64,000 nucleotides of DNA from Echria macrotheca (Eukaryota; Ascomycota; Sordariomycetes; Sordariales; Schizotheciaceae). Shown piece by piece: positions 32,473 through 43,679 of this stretch. Every line of letters starts with the position of its first letter. Within the stretch, counting starts at the first letter, position 1. The translations under genes and the position numbers were made by a program. Under the pieces are notes generated by a model. That model saw only the letters and a list, made by a program, of their open reading frames with translations, had not been told where the DNA came from and made no database searches. Location: the NCBI GenBank assembly GCA_030411725.1, contig MU839828.1, positions 3,410,001-3,474,000 on the forward strand. The letters run 5' to 3'.

Positions 32473-34342
32473 ATGCGCCTTCGGCGATACCACATCCTAG
32501 CCTCGATCGGCGCCCTTTGCCTCGTATATTATTACCTGTCGCGATCGTCGCGATTCTCGTCATCCCCACCATCAGGCATCGACGCCAGTTCTGAAGCGGA
32601 ATGGCTGAGCCACTTCATGAACGACGACACCAGGTCAACATCCCGGTTAAAGAGCAATTCCTCCTTTGACTGGTCCAAGGTCAAACCTCGCTATCCCCCG
32701 GGCAACATCCGGGCGCTGCCTTCGGCCCCTGCGCGGCCCCTTCCCCGGGTCCAGCACGCCTTTGGCGCCGAGGACCACCACGCGGCAGAAGTACGGAAAC
32801 GCAGGCGCCAGGCCGTCAGAGACCTCTTCCGCAAGAACTGGAAGAGCTACAGGAAGTATGCCTGGAAGAAGGACGCGCTGCAGCCGTTATCGGCGACCTC
32901 CAAAGACCAGTTCTGCGGATGGGCCGCGACCCTCGTGGATTCCCTCGACACCCTGTGGCTCATGGGCCTGAAGGCCGAGTTCGACGAGGCCGTGGCGGCC
33001 GTTGCCGACATCGACTTCGGCACGACGACGAGCTCGCGCGTCAACATGTTTGAGACAAATATCCGATACCTCGGGGGACTCTTGGCCGCGTACGACCTGA
33101 GCAAGAGACCAATACTGCTGCAGAAGGCGACGGAGCTCGGAGATCTGCTCTACGCCGGCTTCGACACGGTCCATCGGATGCCCGTCGACTTCATCGACTT
33201 CTCCGCGGCGAAGAGGGGCGACGGCCTGGATGTTGAAGGCATCGTCGTCTCTGCGTCCCCAGGCACTCTGTCTCTGGAGATGACTCGCCTCTCGCAACTC
33301 ACCGGAGATCCGAAGTACTACGATGCAGTCGCGAGGGTGATGGATCTCTTCGCCCAGGGCCAGGAAGAGACGGCGCTGCCGGGGCTGTGGCCCATGTTCG
33401 TCTCCATGTCGAACCGGGACGTCGTCACGGGGAACCAGTTCACCATTGCGGGAAATGCCGATTCGCTCTACGAGTATCTCCCCAAGATGCACGCCTTGCT
33501 CGGGGGCGCTGTGGATCAGTACAAGACCATGTCTGAGCTCTTCATGGCCGCAGCCGACAAGCACCTCTTCTTCCGGCCGATGGTTCCTGGAGACGATGAT
33601 ATTCTCGTATCCGGAAACACCGACATAGATGCCGGGACCAAAAACGCCCATCTAGATCCAGAGGTGAACCACCTGTCCTGTTTTATCGGCGGAATATTCG
33701 CCCTCGGGGGCCGCCTGCTGGGACGGGAGGACCACGTCGAGACCGGCGCGAAGCTGGCGCGCGGCTGCGCGTACGCGTACCGCGCGATGCCGACGGGCAT
33801 GGGCCCGGAGCGGTGGAATATGGTCGCCTGCGCCTCGAGGGATAAGTGCAGCTGGGACGAGGCGGAATGGGAGCGCGAGAGGCGCAAGAGGCCGGAATAC
33901 AGGGAGCATCTACCGAAGGGGTTTACGACGGCCAAGGACCCGCGGTACATCCTGCGGCCCGAGGCCATCGAGAGCGTTTTTGTGCTGTATCGCGTTACCG
34001 GCAGGAAGGAATTCCAGGACGTGGCTTGGGATATGTTTGTGGCTATCAGCAATGGGACCGCCACCGAGTACGCGAACGCGGCCGTCATGGACGTCACGGT
34101 CGGGGAGTATCCGTTGCGACAGGAGGACTATATGGAAGTGAGTACCTACCCGTTGAAATCCCTCTTTTTTTTCTCGCTAGATACTAGAGGATCAGAGAGA
34201 CTGACTGGACCCAAATGCTCAGAGCTTCTGGCTGGCCGAAACGCTGAAATACTTTTACCTGGTATTTTCTCCCCCGGACTTGCTTAGTCTCGATGACTGG
34301 GTCTTGAACACCGAGGCACACCCGTTCCGACGGCCACACTGA
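32473..34342 (+). CDS. GH47 class I alpha-1,2-mannosidase
   Basis: Trims alpha-1,2-linked mannose from N-glycans in the ER/Golgi. Two exons, 32473-34137 and 34223-34342 (85-bp intron); 594 aa. A short cytosolic N-terminus and signal anchor (ILASIGALCLVYYYL) give type II topology, followed by a Ser-rich stem. Catalytic-domain landmarks are intact: TLVDSLDTLWLMGL near residue 155, HLSCFIGGIFALGG, the acidic LRPEAIESVFVLYR near 494-507, and the calcium-binding Thr in VLNTEAHPF near 584. The CASRDKCSWDE insertion holds two cysteines. The last exon encodes SFWLAETLKYFYLVFS, which confirms the splice. An upstream GTG frame start is ignored in favour of ATG 32473. Confidence 0.95.
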
Positions 34343-35372
34343 AGCGAGCGCGGCAATCCGGGGTCCGCCTGGATAGGCAGGTGTTCCGGGCTGTGGGTAG
34401 CTTCCATCTTGTAACGATCCAGATTAGGGACGTTTATTGTCCTCCGGCAGGACTTTTTTCTCGCGAAATGAAGCGTAAGGTACCTACAGATCTGGCGGAT
34501 TGGAAGGTTTGGCATGGTTGTATAAAAATGGGGATTTGAATTGCTTTATAAAAAAACATTTGGGAAAGGCATGGGAGAGGGCCGAATAACGGCAGCGCTT
34601 CATACTATGGGTGTCGGGATGGAAAGTGCTTGACCGTAGTTGATATGGTAACATAAAGGATATCATGGCGGTGCCGAGCGTTGCTTAGAAGGTAGGTGTC
34701 TAAGGGCGTTGGTGCGTGGGGACGTTTGGCGATTTTCAGCTATCTAGGTGGTACGCATTAACAGGGAGAAGAACATAGGTAGACATCAATATACCATAAC
34801 TATTCGTCTTGGATCATTTGCGCTTGAAAGAAAAACTCGAAGACGGGGAAAGCTTTGCGGGATGATGTTGAGATGTGAATACATTTTTTGTGTCCCCGTG
34901 TAGTGAAGGAACTTTGGGAAGGGAAAGAGTATGGGATGGATGGGAAGGTGGTGGGGAGGGCCGTGTTTGGATCGGGAAGGGGCTGTTCTGGTTGTGAAGG
35001 GGAGAGATATAGAGGGGATGTTGGTGGGTGGGTGGTAAGGACTAAGTTTGGAGGTCATTCTCAAATCTCAAATGTGGAATATCTTCCCATCTATTAGAAT
35101 GTTAACACGAAGAAGGTTCCATAACATGTCAAAGATTTGTATCATCGGGGATTTCATCACACCCAATCCCCAACTTGATGCGGCCTTTCCTCCCTTCATC
35201 ACGGAGTCTATGTCGGGATCCGCCTCTCTATTCTAACCAGGACAGTCTATGCATATGGAAACACCAGCCTCCACTCGGGTTTGCTGTTCATAGGTATCTT
35301 GGTGCATTACCCCGTCTCCTTCGGCGGCAATATGCATTGCGTCCAAGACGTGCGGACAGCTGCCTGAGGACT
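34343..35372. other. Convergent AT-richer gap
   Basis: Region between the GH47 stop and the caspase-like stop. Contains scattered TAGGTAGG/CTAGGTGG words (about 34690, 34743, 34776). Short frames lack family features; nothing else is seen. Confidence 0.4.
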
Positions 35373-37110
35373 TCAAGGTGCCGGGAATGCCGAACGAGCT
35401 CTCGCCTCTGGTTTAGTCATACCGGCTTTTGTCGATTCGCCCTGGTCGCTTGAATCCCTTATTTCCCAATTCTTGGGGGAGGGTGTCGAGGAAAGAAGCT
35501 TGTGTAGCCGCAGTTTTCTGCCTAACAATCTCTTTTGTAGGCTGCTCTTTTGCCGGTCTGATTGTATTATTCCGGTCATCTCTTCCACCTTTGTATTTAC
35601 TTCCTCTGCCTCATTTTCACCCGTAACATAGCCAATGAAGGTCATTGCCCTGTGCTTCGGGAGCAAGGTCCAGGTGTCGAGAGGTATCCTGAGAATCAAT
35701 AGGGATGAGAAACTCCGATATAGTCCCTCGATCCTGACAGTTTGGTCTTCGAATGTAACTTGGCTTGAACCGGGGGGTATCGATAACATCCATTTCGCCC
35801 AAGCCTCGATATCCGGATCTTTGAGTGAGTCGGGTTCCAAGCGAACACTGATGAGCACCCCAGGGAATGTTAAATCTGCCACAGGCTGCTGGATGGGGGG
35901 TTCTGGAGTAACCGAAATTGCTCTGGAAGTAGAAGTTCCCATCTCCGGTTCCGGAGCAGGCTCCACCTCCGGCTCACTTCGCTGTAACGGCGACAATCGA
36001 ATAGGCCTGTGGCCTTTGTTTTGAGATAACCACTGATATATAGGTGTTCGACGTCTGAATGGTTCCACCTTGAGATGTCCGTCGATGCTCCTTTTGAAGG
36101 AGCCGCTTAGGTCTTTCTCGAGGGATAAATTGCATCGTCTGAGTTCTGTGACGAGCAAAGAATGAATCATGACATCGGAGATTGGCGGGCTGGGCGGACG
36201 TCCCGGCAGGTTCTGGGGGATCGAGAGCTTGCCCAGGACCTGGATGAGGGCATGCGTGAACGAGTGAGACCCAACCTCGGCAGCCGTACCCAGTGGCCCG
36301 GGTTCAAATCCAGTGGCGGTTATTGCAGACGCAACACCTTTGCCGGTCGAACGGAAAGCTTGCGGAGTCGCCTGACAGCAGTCGAATAAAAACAGCAAAT
36401 CCGCGTCCATTTCCTGGAAAAGGGGAATGAGAGCAGACAGGTCCAGTGACGCGCCCCCGTGCCGTTTGCTAGGGACGGGTAGTTAGCACAAGGAAAGGGA
36501 CGGTATGTTATTCTGCGGCACAAGAGGGAACTTACGAGACCCATGTGGGCTGCTGCTGCTCCAACTCTTGGAGAGCATGGCCGCCGTAATACAAGATGAA
36601 GAGATTGTCCTGCTTGTCATACTTGTCGAGAATTGACTCGATTTCCCGCGCCAGTGCCATGCAGCATCGCTTCCCGGGTGGGATGGCCCAGCTCTCGACG
36701 TCGAAGTGGTAGACGTTTCGAAGTATGTCTTCTAGCTTCTCGGTTTCGCTGATGACTCCGAGATCGTCCTCTTCCCACCGAAGGAGCAATGCGACTACAT
36801 TTTCATAGGGAGCATCCCGTATATTCCACTTTGCCTTGCAGGCGGTGTCGAGAGCCGAGACGAAATCATTCAGACGCGGAAAATGAGACTCTGTTTTCAG
36901 CAGCTCCAGCTTCTCTTCGTGGAGCGTGATAAAGCCATCGTCGGTTCCAGTGTCGCCGCGACACCGACTGCAAAGCCTTGGCGACTCAACTGAGGGGTGG
37001 TGAGAACCGTCTAGCGGGTCGAGTCTTTGTCTTTTCTCAGGGGGCGGCGCAGAGGATCCGGGAGACCGTCCCTGATCTGACACTGGTGGAGTGAGGGCGT
37101 CGGCGTCCAT
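35373..37110 (-). CDS. Caspase-like cysteine peptidase (C14-type fold)
   Basis: Two exons, 36536-37110 and 35373-36468 (67-bp intron); 556 aa. A low-complexity N-terminus with a small CxxC...(LCSRCRGD) motif precedes a caspase-fold domain. The catalytic dyad is visible: His178 in LFILYYGGHAL and Cys223 in DLLFLFDCCQA (second Cys of the pair, by analogy with D-S-C-H-S in metacaspases). The region between, AREIESILDKYDKQDN, resembles fungal orthocaspase/metacaspase relatives. After the p10-like part (THALIQVLGKL...LLVTELRR) comes a Pro/Glu-rich linker and an unassigned 200-residue C-terminal region. Fungal relatives act in cell death or as effector domains of NLR-like proteins; here it stands alone. 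Biological role is inferred. Confidence 0.85.
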
Positions 37111-38258
37111 TTCTTCGGTATCTTGACAGAATTCGATTAGAGGATGCCGAGTAGTGTAGAATGGTAATGGCGGAGACGTGGTGGTAATGCTGAGGCCTCA
37201 AGAGGAGGGACATACTTGAAGATGAGAGAATTTGATGCAGCCTTCCAGAACCCCTCATTTTCAGTGTACTCACCGACTCTGAAACCGCTGACCGAGGACT
37301 GCGCTGGCCTTAGGCATCAGCATCGCATCAAGCCACTGACCGCTGGGGTTGACAAGGCTTGGGTTTTGAGCGTGCTGACGGCCGGAATCTTCCGCCAGTA
37401 AGGATCGACGTGGCTTGGAAATACCTACAGGCTACATGTAAGTACCTAGCTGGTACGTTACGAGCAGTCTCGGCAGCTAGGTACCTTGAATCGTCGAATA
37501 GCGGACTGGACGCTTGTAGTTCGTGCCGGAAACTCCACATAATGCTCCGCTTTGAGATTTCCAATGATGGATTGGTCCCTGGTAGATAGTCCAACGTTGC
37601 CAGAATTCACCCGACTTCGACTTCGTGCTCAGCTCGCTTGAGATGGCGGGGACAGTGGGAGGGGGGGGGGTCAAGATTCTCGATTCAACAACGTCACAGC
37701 CCAAGACTTTATTTCGACACTACAGATAGATATACTCGTCTATACAGCACTATCCAAGGGACCTCAATTCAAAGGTGAAACCGTCACCAAGTCTAATTGT
37801 TGTCAAAGTAACCTACCTAGGTACGCACAAAGACCTCGTCTCGGAGGTCAACCCCTCAAGCTAGTCTCGATTCGTCGTCCTGAATGACTAATGAGTGAAA
37901 CGACAACTCCGTACCACCTTTGTTGTCACCAGTAATTTTCTCGGCCGCTTCTGGGACTCCAGTACTACGATTGACTTCTCCCGGTTTCGGGCTGCTAGCA
38001 ATCGTCATCTTCTGCATCTAAAGAGTAACCTCCAGTCCTTCATCCCGACACTTATTCTCACCTCCCACGTGCATCGCAACCAATTCCCAAGACAGACCGC
38101 CAAGATCGGGGACGCCGAGCATACCGGTACCAGCAGCTGTGACATCAACAGTATGTACAAATTCCCAGAATCTCCCTTCCTTCCCCAACAAAAACACCCC
38201 GTACTAACTTCTCCCCAGTCACCAACGCCTCTGCGCACCAGGCATACGACAAGACAAA
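37111..38258. promoter_or_regulatory. Divergent promoter region, caspase-like (-) and NAT (+)
   Basis: 1.1 kb between divergent starts. Holds TACCTAGGTA at 37814-37823, a CTAGGTACC word near 37478, a G run at about 37661-37670, and the NAT 5'-leader intron (separate entry). No other gene is supported; an open frame from 37895 covers the NAT leader and is unlikely to be coding. Confidence 0.5.
38151..38218 (+). other. Candidate 5'-UTR intron of the NAT gene
   Basis: Donor GTATGT at 38151, an exact TACTAAC branch site near 38202 and acceptor CCCCAG ending at 38218 (68 bp). A TGA at 38140-38142, in the frame that would lead into the NAT start, shows the upstream exon is untranslated. Confidence 0.65.
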
Positions 38259-39250
38259 ATGGCAACCTACACAGACGACCAAATCACCCGCTACCTCACC
38301 CACATAGACAACCCCATCACCAGCGCGGAGGCCGCCCGCCTAGCCGTCCAGTCTGACCCCCTCCCCTTCCTAACCACCCTCCAGCATCACCACATGGCGC
38401 GCGTGCCCTTCGAGAGTCTATCCCTGCACTACTCCCCCCACCGCACCCTATCCCTCGACCCGTCCGACCTCTTCGACAAGATCGTCCACCGCGGCCGCGG
38501 CGGCTACTGCATGGAAGTCAACTGCTTCTTCGGGACCGTCCTCCGCAGTCTAGGATACACGCTCTACAGCGCCGGCGGACGCGTCTTACTCGGCGGCGTG
38601 GTAAGCGGATGGTAAACGTCTCCCGTCTCTCCCCTCCCAACCTCAATCAACTTCTAACCATAAAAAGGAACCACATGCTCAACATCCTAACCATATCAAA
38701 CCAAAAATACGCAATAGACGTAGGCTTCGGCTCCCAAGGCCCCGTCAGCCCCCTCCCCTTAATCTCCTCCCCTGGCTCCCCAGCAGAATTCGAAACTATA
38801 GCCCCGGCCCAGGGACGCCTCGAATACCGCCCCCTGAGCGTCCACACCGACCCCGCCCAAAAAGTATGGGTATACTCGTGGCGCCGGTCGCCCGACGAGC
38901 CGTGGGGCGAGATGTACGCCTTCGTCGAGACCGAGTTCTTCCCCGCCGATTTCGACGTCATGAACCTCAAGACCATGACGGCGCCGACGAGCTTTTTCGT
39001 GCAGAATGTCATGTGCTTGCGGATTGTGCTAGACGAAGGGACGAGGGCGCCCACGGGGGCGATTATTCTGCACCGCGACTTTGTCAAGATCAGGATTAGT
39101 GGGCAGCCAGAGACGGTGACGACGCTGAAGACGGAGAAGGAGCGGATTGAGGCTCTTGAGCAGCACTTTGGCATTGTATTGACGGAGAAGGAGCAAAAGG
39201 CGATTGCCGGGTTGGCCAGTGAAATTAGAGGTGCGACTGGGCATGCTTGA
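38259..39250 (+). CDS. Arylamine N-acetyltransferase
   Basis: Transfers acetyl (or, in some fungi, malonyl) groups from CoA to arylamines; cytosolic; in plant-associated fungi it can detoxify benzoxazolinone-type aromatic amines. Two exons, 38259-38611 and 38668-39250 (56-bp intron); 311 aa. The catalytic triad is complete: Cys84 in RGRGGYCMEVNCFF, His120 in WNHMLN and Asp135 in YAIDVGFGSQGP. The intron splits the Trp codon just before the His; using the second of two possible donors (TG|GTAAAC) restores WNHM. The N-terminus (YLTHIDNP, PFLTTLQHHHMARVPFESLS) is typical. Some loops are shorter or longer than in bacterial NATs, as usual in fungi. Confidence 0.95.
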
Positions 39251-39397
39251 GATTTCCCACAGGAGACTGATCGATGTCCACGTTAACGGGCGGTCCGGAG
39301 TTGAATCAAACAATCAATTACAGCCCTCTAACCCAAAGACATGATGAGACCATGTCTCTATATGCATCCTATGTGCATCGATTGGCCCCTGCCTACC

Positions 39398-41104
39398 TTA
39401 CTCCGCCTTCGTTAGGTAAATCATGTCATCCCGAGCCGGCCCCGTCCCGATCCATCCAACCGGTACTCCAACAAACTCCTGAATAAACTCCACATACGCA
39501 CGCGCTTGCTTGGGCAGGTCATACTAAATATGTTAGCCAAGCTTCTCGCAACACCGGACAACTTACAAAGCTCTTGGCCGCTGTGGTTGGCTTCTGCCAC
39601 CCCTCAAACTCCTTGTATACAACCTCGAGATTCGTGAGAACGCCGAGATCCGCAGGGAAGTAGTCCAGCTCCTCCCCAGTCGCTGGGTCCTTGTACGCAA
39701 CGGCAACCTACATCGGTCAAATATCGCTCATGGGGGAGAAGTGAGCCCGGGCGGGACTGACCTTGATGACTGGGAATGTGTCAAGAACATCCAGCTTCGT
39801 GATGTTCAGGAGAGTGTAGTGGTTGACCGCCGTTGAGTATTTCAACACGACGAGATCAAGCCAGCCACATCGTCGTTTCCTGCCGGTGCTGACACCCCAT
39901 TCGCGACCTATACGCGGTAAGTTTCATCCCCATTGCAGTTATAGGTCACTCACCAATCTCCTGGAGCTTGGTCCCGGCTTCTCCCAGATCTTCCGTCTTG
40001 AAGATGCCCCCGCCTACCCTGGTCGTGTACGCCTTGACCACGCCAATAATGTTGCTATAAACTGTCAGTACTCGCTCAAAGACAAGACCCAACGCTAAGA
40101 CCTACTCGATCTTCTTGGGGCTGATGGCGAGACCAGTAAAGATGCCGCCGAGGCCAGTGTTGCTGCTAGTGACGTAGGGGTACGTGCCGTAGTCAATATC
40201 CAGCATCAGCGCGTTCGCTCCCTCGATCAGAATCTTGTAGTTGCGGTCCTGGGCATCCTTCATGTACTTGACCGCATCGACGCAGTATGACGCCAGCTTG
40301 GGGCGGTACTCTTTGAAGCGCGCAATTTCCTCCTCGACATCGTACTTGAGCAAATCGCCAAATCGCTTCTTGTAGCCGGCCGCAAGCTGGCGGAGCTTGC
40401 GCTCGAACACCTCCTCGTCGAAAATTTCGTGGACTCGGACACCGCTCCTCTTTATGCCGCGTTAGCCAAATGTCTCAAGCGTGGTGGTCTTGGCGCCTAC
40501 CCCAGCCTTGGTGCTGTAAGAAGGGCCGATGCCTCGCCCGGTGGTTCCGATCTTGCGCTCGCCCAGCTCGACCTCCTCCAGACCATCAACAGCGGCGTGG
40601 AGATCAAAGTTGACCTGACACCTGTCGGAAACGAGAATGCGGTTGTGTACATCGGTAAGACCCTTGGCCTCCAGCTCGGCGAGCTCCTTGAAGAAGCTGG
40701 GAACGTGGAAGACGACGCCGGAACCGATCAGGTTCATGCAGTTCGGGTTCACAAGACCCGACGGCAGAAGGTGGAAGCTGTACGATACGCCATTGGCGAC
40801 TGTGGTCGAGATTAGTCCCGGTGTTTGGCTTTGGCGGGGTAGTTCATACCGATCGAATGGCCGGCATTGTGACCACCAGCGGCTCTCGCGCAGACCTGAG
40901 CCTTGGGGCAAAGGATGTCGGTGAGCTTTCCTATTGTATGTCAGAATTCCGGGCCGGCAGTGGGACTACATTGGCCATGTTGGACGACGCGCGACGTACC
41001 TTTACCCTCGTCGCTAGAAAGCACTCCAAGTCAGCGACCAGCCGCAAACAGCGGCCAATGGGTGCGACTTACCCCCATTGGGACCCTAAAATAATGGTAG
41101 CCAT
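39398..41104 (-). CDS. ADE12: Adenylosuccinate synthetase, nine exons with a 14-nt microexon
   Basis: Purine biosynthesis: IMP + aspartate + GTP to adenylosuccinate. Exons (minus): 41073-41104, 41000-41013, 40850-40930, 40501-40799, 40106-40449, 39954-40054, 39762-39907, 39567-39707, 39398-39523; eight introns of 43-68 bp; 427 aa, the normal length. The N-terminal GTP-loop motif GSQWGDEGKGKLTDIL spans three exons: exon 1 gives GSQWG, the 14-nt exon 2 gives DEGK, exon 3 continues GKLTDIL. Other signatures: AAGGHNAGHSIVANG, IGTTGRGIGPSYSTKA, ILIEGANALMLDIDYGTYPY, KAYTTRVG and a C-terminal GTGPARDDMIY. The acceptor before RSGVRVHEIF is AAAG and slightly uncertain (GCT GGG|AGG). Divergent from the KRE2-like gene 1.1 kb away. 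Confidence 0.95.
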
Positions 41105-42208
41105 GGTTTCGCAGTCCACAGAGACGGTTGCGCAAATGTTCAGAGAAATAGCGCGGAATCGGCGAGGTCCTGGGGTTGCGAGCGTTGGACGAAAAGAATT
41201 TCAGTGCGGGGGAGGGGCAGCTCGGGCGGGTTGCGCAATCGGCGGTTTCCGTGCCGGGACCCATCTGCCCCTTCTTGCCCCAGCGACACCGGCCATCCCA
41301 GATGCGATTGGTTTCACAAATCGCTCACCACACCTGCCGAAGTCTTCAAAGCCCCGCTGGTATATTTCGTCTTCCATCTGTCGCGTGTCGCGTTGGATTG
41401 TCGTCCAGGGACGCGTTTCGCTGGGGAAGAGGAAGCTAGCCCCTGGCCCGTGCGAAATCAATCTCACTTGCAGTGCGTCATGCCCCGCAGGGCTGGGAGC
41501 GACTTCTGCAGGTCCCCGGTCTGTCACGTCAATTCGATGCCTCTTTCCCATCCTTGCCCGGCAACCAGTTTACTCGGCCCCTGCAACGACAATTGCGTGT
41601 CTTGCGCGAAGGATTTGTCCGCCGACGAATTTGTCGACCCGGAACGAGCTCCGATCGGAAAAGGTCCGGAGCCGATCTCTGCCGGAGTCAAGTCCGACGG
41701 AGCTTCGGCCGGATGTTAGTCCGAGACACGGAAGTCTGACATGAGAATGGTCTTATTGGTATTCCGCATCCCGGCAGCACCTGTATGGACTGTTACAGAC
41801 TGTTACATGCGTGCACCAACTGATGCTCGGTCTTTGCTTGAGAGTAACAATGTACACCAATCCAACCGCTCGTGTGATCCAGACGGCCGACTGTGCCGCC
41901 TCCGGATAGCGGTCAGCAAAATGCCTTGGCGGTTTGCCCAGCCCCAAAAGGGCGGTTGATGGTTGGCTACAGAATACGAAGCTGTCGACATGGCAAAGCA
42001 AGGGCTAACCAGCTCCGGCGGCCAAGACAATCCTTCCTTGTAGGCAAACATTTCTTCAATCCAATCTGCAAAACTTGTCCGTTCGCTGTGATCCGCAAAC
42101 GTCGATTTTTGTACCTGGCTACGACTTGCCCTGTGGTCCTGGTCGTCCGTTGGAATCGCACACCGCATCTATGTCGAGCAAGCATCCAGAAGGGGGAGGA
42201 TACTTACG
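41105..42208. promoter_or_regulatory. Divergent promoter region, ADE12 (-) and KRE2-like (+)
   Basis: GC-rich and open in several frames (up to about 170-300 codons on the plus strand), yet none shows a domain, signal peptide or codon pattern I recognise, and the longest overlaps ADE12 exons antisense. Between 41630 and 41710 the word CCGGA/TCCGA recurs. I call it non-coding. Confidence 0.45.
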
Positions 42209-43679
42209 ATGGTGCTAGCCACCGTCAAGGCATGGCCCGTCACCGCCCGAGTCTTCCGACTGCGCCGCCCACATCTCTCCCGTCGAGTCGCGTCGAACCT
42301 CAAGGTCGTTCTCTGTGTTCTCGTTGCCCTCCTCCTCGAAAGTTTGCTTCACGTCCACCGACATGCGATTCCCCGACCCCCGAAGGATCTCGATGCCCCG
42401 TTTTCGACACAGTGTCAAGACCCCGTCGTGGCCGCGGCCGCTACCCCTCGCGAGAATGCCACCCTTGTCATGCTCGCGCGCAACAATGAGCTTCAGAAGG
42501 CGCTACAGGCTGTCCAGAACATCGAACACCAGTTCAACCAGTGGTTCCACTACCCCATTCTTTTTCTCAACGACGAGGAGTGGGACGCCGAGTTCAAGCG
42601 GGTTCTAAGCTCGGCGGTCAGCGGTGAAGCAACATTCGAGGTTATCGAGAGGAAGGATTGGGGATTTCCGTCCTGGATGGACGTCGACGCGGCCCGAATA
42701 CAGATGAAGGCACAAGAAGCGAAGAACATTTACAATGGGGGGAAAGAGTCGTACCATCATATGTGTCGCTTCTTTTCGGGGTAGGTCTGAAATGGAGGGA
42801 GGCCGGGATCTGAACTAATTAACCGCAGGACGTTCTATGAGGCGGAGGCACTAAAGAAATACAAGTGGTATTGGCGCGTCGAGCCAGGGGTGGAATATAC
42901 GTGCGCCATAACATATGATCCGTTTGTCGAGATGGCACGGCGCGGAAAGACGTATGGATACGTGGTGTCCCTCTGGGAGGTGGACGAAACCGTACCCAGC
43001 CTGTTCCGAACTGTCGATGGCTTCCGCAGAGCGAAAGGAATAGGGGCGACACCGAACTGGCGGGCCATGATCCAGCCGTCGTGGGCGCCATGGCCGATTC
43101 GACGAGTTCTTGGTTGGTTCGGAGCGAACCACCGCGATTATAACGGGGACATCTGGAACTTGTGTCACTACTGGAGCAACTTCGAGATTGCCGATCTGGA
43201 TTTCTTCAGAAGTGACGTCTATCGTGATTTGTTCGGATATTTGGACCATTCCGGTGGTTTCTATTCGGAGCGGGTGAGTCAGCAACCTCGGCTTCTATAC
43301 TTGTTCTAACCTTTTGCAGTGGGGAGACGCATCGGTCCATGCACTCGCTGTACATCTGCTCCTCGGGCCTGAGCAGCTGCACCATTTCGCCGACATTGGT
43401 TACTCTCATGAGCCGTTCTGGCAGTGTCCCGGGAACGCACCCGGCGGACAACTGCTGAACTCTACTGTGCTAGGGGATGCTTCCGGAGTGTCACCTGAGT
43501 CCGAGCATGCAATCGGATGCCGATGTCGTTGTCCGGACGAACGACGGCGAAACAACCGTGGCATCTGTTTGAACACTCTCCAGGCGCCGGCCGCCTTCCA
43601 CCGACCCACCTTCGCTCAGAAATGGCGTGGAGAATATCCATACACCATCAATATACCGTCGCCCGTGCCGAAACCTTGA
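42209..43679 (+). CDS. GT15 alpha-1,2-mannosyltransferase, KRE2/MNT1 family
   Basis: Golgi enzyme adding alpha-1,2-mannose from GDP-mannose to O- and N-glycans of wall proteins. Three exons: 42209-42780, 42829-43273, 43320-43679 (introns 48 and 46 bp); 458 aa. A basic cytosolic N-terminus precedes a signal anchor (LKVVLCVLVALLLESLLHV). Catalytic-domain landmarks: ATLVMLARNNEL, FNQWFHYPILFLNDEEW, YHHMCRFFSG|TFYEAEAL across intron 1, YKWYWRVEPGVEYTC, then GDIWNLCHYWSNFEIADLDF near residue 300 and FYSER|WGDASVHALAV across intron 2. The C-terminus (FWQCPGN...CLNTLQAPAAFHRP) is longer than in yeast enzymes and Cys-rich (IGCRCRCPDERR). Confidence 0.94.

Noticed and set aside
36300..36330. GGTTCAAATCC, a tRNA B-box-like word
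   Set aside because: Lies inside the caspase-like coding exon (antisense) and has no matching stems.
37895..38356. 153-codon plus-strand frame overlapping the NAT start
   Set aside because: Crosses the leader intron and conflicts with the NAT frame; no family features.
40821..41744. Plus-strand open frames of 307 and 171 codons upstream of ADE12
   Set aside because: They overlap ADE12 exons and introns antisense or lie in its promoter, show no domain or signal peptide, and several frames are open at once.
41893..42489. 198-codon plus-strand frame before the KRE2-like gene
   Set aside because: Runs into the KRE2-like exon in another frame; low-complexity Arg/Pro/Ser composition.
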